57,072 nucleotides of DNA, taken from NCBI GenBank assembly GCA_963575745.1, contig CAUYUJ010015960.1, positions 7,501 to 64,572 of the forward strand. Direction: 5' to 3'. This document shows positions 45,745-55,842 of this stretch, piece by piece. The position numbers and the translations under genes were made by a program. Origin of the DNA: Prorocentrum cordatum. Lineage: Eukaryota > Sar > Dinophyceae > Prorocentrales > Prorocentraceae. The notes beneath the pieces are model-generated. The model worked only from the letters and a program-made list of their open reading frames with translations, did no database searches and was not told where the DNA came from. Within the stretch, counting starts at the first letter, position 1. Every line of letters starts with the position of its first letter.

Positions 45745-45990
45745 TATAGGCCTCCGGGATGGGGTCGGAGCAGACGTGGTCGGTGGGTCGGGGGCCACAT
45801 CGCCGGTGCGTCGACGAGGCGGCTCGATGGGGAGACCGTGTGTCCACACGCTGACGTCGCCGATGCATGGCCGAAGTCGCCAATGCATCGCCGATGCATC
45901 GCCGATGCATCGCCGATGCATCGGGATGCATTGGCGATGCGACGCGATCCTTCGACCCCATCTACTGGAACCCCATCTAGGAGGCCTCTA
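45745..45990 (+). repeat. CGATGCATCG iteron element, copy 3
   Basis: Left end ATAGGCCTCCGGGATGGGGT then CGGAG; right end TTCGACCCCATCTACTGG and CCCATCTAGGAGGCCTC, forming terminal inverted repeats of about 22 bp. Iterons CGCCGATGCATCGCCGATGC lie in its right half. Confidence 0.8.
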
Positions 45991-46035
45991 AAGTCCCTCC
46001 CTCATCCAGGAGGCCTCTACAGTCCCTCCCTCCCT

Positions 46036-46236
46036 CTTGAGGGGAACGAAGAAAAACATTAACATAACACCCCCGAGGTTCGCGCGTATTTCTCGGATCC
46101 GCGCAGGGGCCCCCTTGGCGGCGCCTCCGGCGCCGCCCCTGGCGCGCTCCGCGCGCCAGGGAGGGGGGTCCACCGCCAATCCGAGAAATCCGCGCGGACC
46201 TCCGAGTTCTCACGCTTGTGCCACTCTTCGCCCCCC
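46036..46236 (-). repeat. Nested-hairpin repeat family, copy 3
   Basis: About 200 bp. The left end GGGGAACGAAGAAAAACATT and right end CCACTCTTCGCCCCCC are inverted relatives; inner arms are CGCGTATTTCTCGGATCCGC and CAATCCGAGAAATCCGCG. The centre has hairpins GGCGGCGCCTCCGGCGCCGC and CCTGGCGCGCTCCGCGCGCC. It is in the opposite orientation to 49441-49636. Confidence 0.85.
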
Positions 46237-48569
46237 TGCTCGTGCCCGAGGCTGGGCTCATCCATATCCACCGCCTGGGAGACCGATCTTCGTGCACCGT
46301 GGGAGATGGCGGCCGTGGACATGTCCGGGCCCCAGGGGCCCTCAAGATGTCCACCTCCGCCGCCCCCTTGCGGTCCCAGGACGGCGGCTCTTCAGGCGGT
46401 AGCCTCCTGGGGGTGTCAGCCCAGACGAGGCCAGGGCCCTCTTCTGGGCAACCGGCGGGTGTTCTGCCACTGGCGTTGCGCATCGTACCGGCACGGCGGC
46501 GGACGACTTGCGGTCAGCCTCGGGCCTCCTGGCGCACCGCCGGGCTGGGTGCACCGCCGCTGGGCTGGACGCGCGGCTCCGCACCCTGCTCTCGCTCAGC
46601 CCGCAGACCGTACCCGTGGCGCCCCTCTGGCCAGGAGGTGGCCCGCCTGCAAGCGACCATCACCGAGGCCGACGCGGAGGATCCTCTGCAGTTCGGTTTT
46701 CGTTTCGGGCTTGACGAGGTCGATGTTCCACATCCGCCCCGCGGATACTTCCGATTTCTTGAGCCCGCCGCGTGCTCTTTTGACAAGCGTTCGCGTGGCA
46801 TACACCCCAAACTTGACAAGCCCGTCTGATTTATATTGTTTCCGTGCAGCTGTGGAGTGCGCGGCCGCCTTCTGTTCTGTTGTTGTCCTCTCGCAGCCGA
46901 AACGACCTTGTGTGCGAGCCCAGCGGACCATGCGAAGGGGTCGTTATCTCTACTTGCCCTTCTGCCGTCTTCCCATCAGTCAGACGCTCTCGAGTTCGAT
47001 CGTACCCTTGCGGGCCCCTTGCTGGCTTGCTCCCCTGCCCTCCTCCCCCCCTCCTGCGAGGCGAGATGGAGACACGGTCGCGCTTTTATGAGCTTTTGGC
47101 CCGCTTGGCGGCGGTCGAGGCGTTGCAAGCGCAGGCCCGGCTGACCGAGAGACTCTAGGGGGCTGGCCCCGAGGAGGGGTCGCGAGATGAGGATGGCGGA
47201 GGGGGGGATGGAGGGGATGGAGGTAGGGAGGGAGAAGGGAATGACGAGACGGAGGGGAGGAACAGCAGGGGAGAGTGACGCGGGTGAGGGGGAAACATGA
47301 GGAGGATTGGTCGGAGGAGTGGCCTTTTGGGCCAGTTGGGGCATAGGCCTTGAATGCTCAGCTTAGCCTTCCCGTGGCAGCATGGAGTAGATAGAAGAGG
47401 GAGGGAGGGAGTGTTTGAGACGTGCACCTGGGGTGGCAGTGCACTGCGCGCACGGGTCGGAAAATCGAGTCATGGTTCTCTCACCTCCGAATGTATTAAT
47501 TTTCCGAGCGTCTCGTCAAGGTTACATTCTAGGCCGCGTGACGGGGATTCAGATTCCGCGTGGGCGACGTGGACGTTGTTCTTCATTGTATGCTTGTTGC
47601 TCTTGGTTCCCAATGGTTGAAGACAGAGAAATCACTCGACTCTGCGAGGAAGCGTCGGATGTTGTGGCTCGTACGGCGGAATTGGATATCAAGTTTCTTC
47701 ATGGGAGAGTCCATTCGTGACGGCCTGGGGCATTGACTGAAGACTCCGCCTGAATGCATTCCACTCCGAAACAGGATGGGAGACATGCCCTATTCTTCTT
47801 GCAAAGGTCTGCGTGGCTTGGGGGTTACCGTCGCCCAACGAGCCATCCAGGGATCTTTAAACATGCGCACGTGTGAAGCAAACGAGAACAACTATATTCG
47901 AGTGCCGGTGCGCGACGGCTATGGTGTTAGATCATCTGTGGTGTGGGCGGGCTGACTCCCAACTCCGAGCATGCGTCCGCTGCTTCTGCAGCTCCCGAAA
48001 TAACCGCCACAGCTTCTACACGTGTGGATCCGGCCCCAGTCGAACACAGCGCCTTCTGTGGAGTGGGCGGAGAAGTTCCGTCTTGCCGTAGACCTCGAGG
48101 CCGATGCAGCATTAGGTGTGAGTGCTGATTGGGAGCGGCTCCGCTTTGCGTGGAGGGCGGGATGATCGAATGCCAGGGGTGGCATGGGCAGTGTTGTTGC
48201 GCATCGTACCCGCAGAAGCTTCGGAATAATGGAATCAAATCATAGTCCTGCCCGCTTTTGGCTTCGGAAGAATGGAATCATCGATTCGGGTTGAAGTGCT
48301 TGCGCTGGAATGGGCGGTCGAATACGTACGTACAGCATTCGTGTTGGAATTCGGTGATCCAGTAGGCACGCGCCTTTTTTATAACAGCGGGCAGTGTCAC
48401 TGTTTCCACCTATGTCATCCTTCGTTCTGGCTTTGTGCTTGACGCACCGTGCCTATACTCAGAGAAAGGTGGTGGAGGAAGGGATGCTGAGGCGCAGGAG
48501 AGGAATACGAGGGGAGAGTCGTGCGGGTGAGGAGGAACAGCGGGGAGAAGGAGAAGGAGGATGAGCGGC
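46237..48569. other. No clear gene; a few coding-like fragments
   Basis: 46620-46700 encodes EVARLQATITEADAEDPLQF and 47065-47157 encodes METRSRFYELLARLAAVEAL; both are helix-like and differ in texture from nearby repeats, but lie in short frames with no identifiable family. The rest is unique or low-complexity DNA without recognisable features. Confidence 0.4.
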
Positions 48570-48960
48570 TCTTTTGGTCAGCCGAAAGCTAGAATTGCCT
48601 GTTCTGGCTCCCCCTCTGGGCCCTTTTCTTGGCGCCGTTCCTGGGAACCTCATGGGCCGTATTGTTTTTTTTTGTTTGGCCGTCTCGGGGCCTTTGTGGG
48701 CCGTTTTAGAGCTATTTTTGGGACTTCCTGGGCCGTCTTGCACGTTGCGAAAGGCCAAAAGCGAATATGTTAAAACATTCGTTTTCCCATGGGAGTGGAG
48801 GCAATGTTTGTGTCATCGGGGCTTCTTAGGGGGCCTCTTGGAGGCATCTTGGGCCGTTGGGATGTCATCTTGGGCGTCTTGAAAGATTGTTCGGCTACTC
48901 GGGGCCCTCTTGGACCGTCTTGGGGGCCTCTTGGGCCTTCTTTGCCCGTGGCGGGGCCCT
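48570..48960 (+). repeat. GGGCCTCTTGG-type degenerate repeat, relative of 36205-36450
   Basis: Shares the order AACATTCGTTTTCCCATGGG-like leader, GGGCCTCTTGGAGGCATCTT, TTCGGCTACTCGGGGCCC and TCTTGGGGGCCTCTTGGG with the 36.2-kb block. Confidence 0.7.
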
Positions 48961-49440
48961 CTTCTTTTCCGTGACGGGTTGCTGGGAGGTCGTCCGCGGC
49001 CAGGGGTGGGGGGGGGGTCAAATTCCCGGTTTGGGGTCCTTCGGGGGGAATGTGGGGGAATCATCTCACACGCCTAGAGACCCACAAGGGGTCGGCGGAC
49101 TTGTTCCCACTGTTACGACGAGAGCGCCGCTAGTGTCTGTGTGGACGTGCTGCGTGCTGTTCTCTTGTGGGCTTGATCGATCGGTGCCGAAATGGCTCGC
49201 CAGTGGTTTCGCAGCACTGGGCTCTAGCTGACGATTGGGTACCTATCCCATGGTCTGATGCTTTGTACGCCTGCTTTCTCCTGAAGGGAGTCTTGGCCCC
49301 GATCAGCTGTGCTGACCCGTTCGGCGGCATGTGCGCACGTGTGCTGTCCCCTCCCCCAGGCAGGAGGAGATGGGGAGTGTTTCGCTCGGGTGGTGGCTTC
49401 CCTCTCCTCATCCCCTCCCTCCTCCCACCGCTCATCCTTG

Positions 49441-49636
49441 AGGGAACGAAGACTGACATAAACATCAAAACTCGGACCTCTGCGCGGATTGCTCGGATTG
49501 GCGCTGGACCCCCCCCCTGGCGCGCGGAGCGCGCCAGGGGCGGCGCCGCAGGCGCCGCCAGGGTGCCCCAGCGCGGATCCGAGAAGTACGCGCGAACCTC
49601 GGGGGTTTTATGTTCATGTCATTCTTCGTTCCCCTA
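49441..49636 (+). repeat. Nested-hairpin repeat family, copy 4
   Basis: About 195 bp. AGGGAACGAAGACTGACAT and ATGTCATTCTTCGTTCCCCT are terminal inverted repeats. Arms CTCGGACCTCTGCGCGGATT and CGGATCCGAGAAGTACGCGC follow. The centre holds CCTGGCGCGCGGAGCGCGCC and GGCGGCGCCGCAGGCGCCGC. Purine-rich GAGGGAGGGAGGGAC repeats with CAGAGGCCTCCT follow at 49640-49725. Confidence 0.85.
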
Positions 49637-49739
49637 AAGAGGGAGGGAGGGACTTTAGAGGCCTCCTAGATGGGGCACGGTCCCCGAAAGAGGGAGGGAG
49701 GGACATCAGAGGCCTCCTCGCTGGGGCTCGAGTAGATTG

Positions 49740-50520
49740 GGACCTCCGAGCTGTCATGTGTCTGTCTTCCCTCGTCCCCCTACCCCCGCTGGCAGGGGGC
49801 AGGAGGGAGCGGCCTGCAAGACAGCGCGCGGCGTGGCAGGGCCCGGGCCCCGCGCAGGCCACCCCGCGGGGACGGCGCGGCGGGCGGGCGGGGCGCCGAG
49901 CCTCTGCGAGCGGGCCGGCTTGAGCCTCTGAGGGCCTCCTCTCTCCGGCGAGGCGGGCGCTCCGCCGGCGCCCTCGCGCGCGGCGGGCGCACCGCCCCGC
50001 AGCGGCCGCGCTGCCGCCGGGCGGGGGCGGCAGCGCCGAGGGGGCGGCGCCCGCGCCGTCGCCGGCCCCGGCGAGGAGAAAGGGCCGCGGCGGGAGCGGG
50101 CGGGCAGGGGGGGGGAGGGCGGGAGGAGGGGGGGGGGGGGGTCGGGGGGTGGGAGCGGCGCCTGGGCGGGCGGGAGAGGGAGGCGAGAAGGAGAGGGAGC
50201 AGGGGCCTTTGGGTGGAGATGGGGGGAGGAGGGGGGGAGGAGGCAGGGGTGGGCAGGCTGGCCTCGGATCCCACCTCGCGCAGGAATGTTGCCGTGCCGT
50301 GGCTCCCTCCTGCTCCCGCGCCGTCCGTGGTGCGCAGGAGGAGGATCAGGAGCACCAGGAGAGGATCGGGAGACGGAGGATGGGAGGATTGGTAAAGATG
50401 ATGAGGAGGGGGGGGGAGGATGTCGGAGGAGAGGGGCGAGGGGGGAGGCCGAGTAAGATGGGGGGGGGGTCCGACGTGGAGGTGCACGGAGGCGGATGGG
50501 GATGAGGATGGGGGGGATCC
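49740..50520. other. GC-rich low-complexity region
   Basis: Very G/C-rich (GGCGGGCGGG, GGGGGGAGG runs) with no credible gene; it resembles decayed repeat sequence. Confidence 0.6.
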
Positions 50521-50528
50521 ACCCTTTC

Positions 50529-50950
50529 CCATTGTCTGATGTTTCTCAATCCGCCGACGGGTATCATATCGGACGTGGACCCTCCAATAGGACCCCATCG
50601 TGCGCACGTGTCGCAGCAGACGTGCCATAGCGGTTGTGGTAAGGATTTCAGAGCGGACGTCATAGCCGATTCCATGCGCCATTTACACAAGGGAGGTGTG
50701 CACGTTGGAGGACGGGTTGGCAGATGAGCAAGAGGATGATCAGGAACAGAAAGAGGAGGAGAAAGAAGGACGTGGAGGAGCAGCAGCAGGAGCAGGCATA
50801 CGAGGAAGGGAGGAACAACAACGCCATGAGAAGGCGGAGGAGGGGCAATGAGCGTAGCGACACCGGCGAGGAAGGACTCGCAGCCAGAATCGTGGCCCGC
50901 GGTGGGGCGAGAACGCCATTATGAACGACGGAGGCAAAGTGTCAATCCAA
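50529..50950 (+). repeat. Tandem duplication, unit 1
   Basis: The order CATTGTCTGATGTTTCTCAA, CCGACGGGTATCAT, GCAGATGAGCAAGAGGATG, CCAGAATCGTGGCC, GGGGCGAGAACGCC is repeated at 51176-51465 with about 650-bp spacing. Confidence 0.7.
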
Positions 50951-51175
50951 AAAAGAGGCCAGCGTTGCAGCGGGCACACGAAAATTGAACACCGCAACGT
51001 TCCGATTGGAACAGCCACATGGAAAACCGCCCTTCGAAATCCTGCACGTGTTACAAGAGGCGGGAGGACATCTGCCACGCTCTGGCAGGATCTCGGGAGA
51101 GAGGAGAGTAGCATTCATATCCAGCCAGGTGTGCTCGCGCCGTATCTGACATTCTACCTCTCCCACCAATCCCTT

Positions 51176-51465
51176 CCCAATGTGTCATTGTTTCTCTATC
51201 CACCGACGGGTGTCATGGCGGACTTGCAACCTTCGAGAGATCGTGCTGGGAGCATGTGGCGGATGAGCAAGAGGATGCGCGGGGACGCGGGAGCAGCCTC
51301 AGGAGCAAGAGTCCGAGGAGCCGGCAGAGCAGGAGGGAAACGCTGGGGAAAGAAGCGCGGCGGCAACGACGAGGAGTGATGCGGATCCAGAATTGTGGTC
51401 CACGCTGGGGCGAGAGCGCCAGCCCCGAACGACGGGCGCAACGTGTCGATCCTGAGTTGGAGCCA
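51176..51465 (+). repeat. Tandem duplication, unit 2
   Basis: CAATGTGTCATTGTTTCTCT, CCGACGGGTGTCATGG, GCGGATGAGCAAGAGGATG, CCAGAATTGTGGTCC, GGGGCGAGAGCGCC match unit 1 at 50529-50950. Confidence 0.7.
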
Positions 51466-51754
51466 TCGCCGCAGCAAGAAAACCGCTGTGAAAAACCGAG
51501 CACATCTTGAGTGAAAACGTCAAAACACATCCTGGCGAAGGACCGGGCCAAAAGCCACGGCACGTGTGCGGGGTGCGCCGAAATGGAGGCGGGTACCACA
51601 TGCAGAGCGGAACATTATAAACATCTTGCGCGGTGTTACGGCGAATTGATCATTCAGTCTTCGTTCGGGCGAGCACATGGCACATGAGCGCGGCGAAAAC
51701 GAAGCACGCGCTGCGCTAAAGCAGCGTTGTCATGCTCACACAAACGCACTACTC

Positions 51755-51824
51755 GCACACACACACACACGCACACACGCACGCACGCACGCACGCACAC
51801 ACAGACACACACGCTCGCGTGCGC

Positions 51825-51861
<37 letters not shown>

Positions 51862-52000
51862 CCCACACAACCACACCCACACCCACACCCACACCCACAC
51901 GCACACTCACACGCACACGCACGCACACGCACACGCACACGCACACGCACGCGCACACGCACACGCACACGCACACGCACACGCACACACACACACACAC
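51755..52000 (+). repeat. (CA/CG) alternating satellite
   Basis: CACACACACG, GCACGCACGC and ACGCACACGC runs; mostly alternating purine-pyrimidine, a second Z-DNA candidate. Confidence 0.95.
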
Positions 52001-54251
52001 CGTTGCCGCTGCCGCTTGCATGGGTTCTGCGGCAACGCCACCTTCCAGACGAAACTTGCACAGAGTTTAGGCGAATGTAACAAGTCGCCCGGTCGCGCAC
52101 GGCTCCGCCCTCAACGACATGGCGCGTAAATGTACGTGCCGCGCCGAGGCCGTGAATAGTCCAACTTTCAGGGGAAAGGTGTTTTGCGCCAAGGCGAGAG
52201 CGAAGTGTTGGCCCGCTCGGCGGATTTCGAGTGAAAAATATATGTGCGCGGCGCGGCGAGGTGCTGAGGCGACAACTACCTTTTGCAATGTCACGTGCAA
52301 TGCGCCCCGTCCCACGCCTGCCACACACATTTTACAGCGTTGACGCTGAAACATCAATGATGGACAGCAGAACGTCGACTTAGTGTTGGTTATGATGGGT
52401 AGTAGGATTGGACTTCTCGGGTCCAGTTGTGATCTGCTGGCCAGGCAGTCAAATTGGTGTATTGAACACTGTGGACAAGGGCAGGCATATGAGCAGGAGG
52501 CATGAGGAATAATGATGACTCGAAGATCGGTTTCCCTCCCCCAGCCCTGCTCCCTCCCCCCGCCCTTCCAAACGTCCGAACCTCCCTCCCCATTGGCCCT
52601 GTGTCCTTCTTTCCCCTGTTCCCCTCTCATCCCCCCTACCCTGCCTCGCTCCGCTTGCCTCCCGCTTGTTTTCTACAATTACCCAATATGAATACTACTC
52701 TCCCTCTTCCCCTGATGACGGTTTGAAAGTGTACGACCCCCCCCCCGCGTATTGTTTTTGTTACACACAGGTTTCCCCGGAATTGGGTTTCCGCCTGCAT
52801 TTTTTCCAAAATGCTGCTCTCGCTGAGGCGCCGGCTTCATTTTCGGGCCCCGCTCGTTCCGAATCGTGTTCCCGCTGCAGCGCTGGCCTCATTCCCGTGC
52901 TTCCGCTCGTTCCGAATCGTGCTCCCGCTGCAGCGCTGGCCTCATTTCCGCGCTTCCGCTCGTTTCGACTCGTGCTCCCGCTGCAGCGCTGGCGTCATTT
53001 CCCGTGCCATGCCACGGCATGCAATGCAATGCTAGGTTGATGCTACGCTTTGCGGTGCTCTTCTACGCCATGCCATGCCGTGCTCTACAATGCATCGCGT
53101 ACCCTTTCGGGATCATTGCCCTGCTCGACATCCGACTGTGCGAGTAGAGAGGGGATCTGCGCCATGGTAAAGGGTGGGAGGGAGGGGTAGGATGTCAGAT
53201 ATGACGCGAGCGCACCTAGCTTGGCCCCATACCCCCTCCCCCGTTCTCCCTTGATCCCTCCCTCCTCATCCCTCATCCGCTCCGCTCTCCCACCTGAATC
53301 CAGCGTCCTTCAGCCCCTCCATTCCACCCCTCTCCACCGTTCAATGTCCTAGTTGCCGTCAGGAGAGAACGCTGCATTCGATAGACGCCACGCGCGAGCG
53401 ACCGTTGGTCTGAGCGCTCACTGGAGCGCGAGCCAGACTCGCCCGCCCCAGACTGTTAGGTAGATGAACTCGATGCCGGCGGTAAACCGTTAACCTAGTG
53501 AGCTCTGGGGATATCGTAGAGCACTCCGCGATCGATAGCCGAGCTAGGGCTACTTCTCAGGTCGATTCAGGGAGTTACGAACTTGGTAGTAAGGTAGACA
53601 AGCGCGCACTACTGTCTTATGTGTGTTCTGAACACGTGGATGTGCAACGTTTCATGCTAACTATTAGAGTCCAGCTCGTCACGTGCAATTGAGCCAACCA
53701 TCTGAACCCTGCGCCCGAGTTCCTCTCCATCTCATGCTACCACACGAGCTCTGCGAGATACTCATCTTATCGTCCCCTGGCCATGCAGCATTTCGTCGAG
53801 GATTATATCAGTTCTCTGACTATCCACTTCCAGTGGCCGTCTGGGCTCCGATTCAGAGAGGGCGCATCCTTGACATCTAATTGCGATCGCATCCGGCTTC
53901 GACAACCGTATTCGATACGGGTTGCGGCGAGCTGATACGCGCTACCGTGTTGGAAGACAAGCCATCGTCATCGACGAGTTCATAGTCTACACGATTACTG
54001 CGTTGACTTCGCTGATTCAGTTGTGCCACCATAGTGGACCCTGTCAACGGAGTGCAAGTTTTGGCCTGCGGCGAGTCCTGACCGATCCCTGGCGCTCCAT
54101 GGTGGCCAGGAGCTCCCGAACCCTTCCGGAACCTTCCTGGGCGCCCCAGGTCGCCCCCGGGGTGCAACCCAGGCGTCCTCAGACTCCCGAAGCACCTCGC
54201 CTCCTGGCGCTCCGGGGCGTCCCCAAGTCCGAGGCGGGAATTTATATCTGC
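52001..54251. other. No recognised gene
   Basis: Unique, moderate-GC DNA containing a 53-bp minisatellite (52850-53010) and a stretch at 53340-54060 with fewer repeats than average. No protein or RNA family recognised. Confidence 0.5.
52850..53010 (+). repeat. 53-bp minisatellite, three units
   Basis: CCGCTCGTTCCGAATCGTG followed by CCCGCTGCAGCGCTGGCCTC recurs at 52850, 52903 and 52956. Confidence 0.9.
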
Positions 54252-54454
54252 ACGCCCGAAATGGGTACTGAAAGAATGGGTACGATGCCCAACAGCAGCT
54301 CCTGTTCATTCTGAACAGGACTCGCTGTCCACGCCGCCGCGGCCTTTGTCCACTCGAGACAGGAGGTCGCCCGCCCAACAGCGGCCGCTGTCGGTTTGGG
54401 ACAACATTTGCTGTTGGGCATTGTACCCATTTTTTCGGTGCCCATTTCGGGCGT
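54252..54454. mobile_element. 203-bp element with 46-bp terminal inverted repeats
   Basis: The left arm 54252-54297 (ACGCCCGAAATGGGTACTGA, then GAATGGGTACGATGCCCAAC) and right arm 54409-54454 are reverse complements with four mismatches in 46. The interior includes AACAGCGGCCGCTGTCGG. On the minus strand 54420-54376 resembles the sequence interrupted by the LINE (4427-4459 joined to 11618). No gene; inferred to be a miniature inverted-repeat element. Confidence 0.8.
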
Positions 54455-54839
54455 CCAAATTATACATGACCACCGCCTGGAGGGTCAGTTTTCGGAACCT
54501 CGGCAGGCGGTGGGTATGGGCATATTCGGGCCCCCCGGGGCCGAAATATATCCAGATCCACCGCCCGCTTGGGCTTTGTGGACTTGCGAGAACGGGCGCA
54601 GCGCGCAGCCGCGGACGCCCGGAACCGCGGCGCCTAGTCCGGCACCTTGGGGAGCTGCGCGATTCGCTGCGCCGCCAAGCGCGCAAACGCCGCTGGGCAG
54701 CCCCCAGCGCAGGTCAAGCCGCCCAGGAGCAGGGCCGCGTGGCACCGCGCCGGCAAACGCTCCTGCCATCCGGGTCACGCGCCCCCCAGCGTCAGGACGC
54801 TCGTTCCCAGGCTGTGGATACGGATAACTCCCCGCCTCG

Positions 54840-54980
54840 CACCCAAGGCGTTTGAGACGCTCCCGGGCCCGTCTGGGGCGCTCCCCGGGCGCTCCGCGGG
54901 CGCACGGGCGCGCACCTCCCGCGCGCTCCCCGGGCGCTCCCCGTGCGCCCCCCCGCGCGTGCCCGGGCGTTCCACGGGGC
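54840..54980 (+). repeat. GGGCGCTCCCC degenerate tandem repeat
   Basis: Recurring CCCGGGCGCTCC and GGGCGCACGGGCGCG words with a period near 10-12 bp. Confidence 0.7.
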
Positions 54981-55210
54981 GCGCGCCCCCCTCGGAAGGG
55001 CGCTGCGAGGAAGCGATGCCTCCCCACTGGCGTTTGGGTCGGGCATGCCCTCCTGCGGGCGGATGTTGGACGAACAGCGACACATGCTCAAACAATGTTA
55101 AAACATAGTAGAACACAGTTTCCATTACCCCAGTGCGACCCTACCTAGGAGTTGGAGCCTCTAGGAAAGCAACGTTAGTAGGAGCGGCAGCAATAGTGGG
55201 TGCTGTGCTG

Positions 55211-55436
55211 CGCTATGCAATGCTGTGCTATGCTATGCTTTTCTATGCTATGCTCTGCTCTGCTCTGCTCTGCTCTGCTATGCTATGCTATGCTATGCTA
55301 TGCTATGCTGCGCAATGCTATGCTGGGCTGGGCTAGGCTAGGCTAGGCTAGGCTATGCGATGCTATGCTATGCTATGCTGCGCTATGCTATGCTGCGCTA
55401 TGCTACGCTATGCTGTGCTATGCTTTTGCTTTGCTG
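55211..55436 (+). repeat. (TGCTA)n pentanucleotide array
   Basis: TATGCTATGC runs with TGCTC and TAGGC variant blocks, about 225 bp. Confidence 0.95.
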
Positions 55437-55566
55437 AGCACCCACGGAGCGCAACCGGGGGAACCGCCCGGGGCGCTTTACATTGCCCGGCCCTTTAAGC
55501 AAACCGAATAAGAACCCTTCTAGGCAGAGCCTAGGTAGGGAAAAACCATCGTCCCCATTTGGACTA

Positions 55567-55612
55567 TGTTCTATTGTTCCTCCTGTAGAGGGACATGCCC
55601 GACTTAACATTG
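55567..55612 (+). repeat. Dispersed repeat, copy 2 (partner at 577-620)
   Basis: TTCCTCCTGTAGAGGGACA followed by TGCCCGACT, as at 577-620. Confidence 0.6.
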
Positions 55613-55681
55613 GCGGAACCAGGTGATGTGGGCGAGTCTGGGGCCCATGCATCGTGAGCGCGCGCCGACGCCGCTACAGTC

Positions 55682-55842
55682 AACCCGCATAGCAAGGACG
55701 GACAGCCTTCCCGAGGGTACCCTTGCATCCTTGCCTCTTCGGTCCTCTTCGGTCCGTCCTCAACCAGCTTTGATGGCCAGCCCCGCTTGAAGAGCCCTTG
55801 CATCCTTACCGCGCATCCTACTATACGGGTTGACTGTACCGA
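55682..55842 (+). repeat. Dispersed 165-bp repeat, copy 2
   Basis: CTTCCCGAGGGTACCCTTGC, GCCCTTGCATCCTTACCGCG and CATCCTACTATACGGGTTGA match 37095-37262. Confidence 0.75.

Noticed and set aside
46218-46829. 203-codon open frame as a host gene
   Set aside because: Only a short segment looks protein-like; the start overlaps the nested-hairpin repeat and the composition is otherwise Pro/Arg/Gly-rich.
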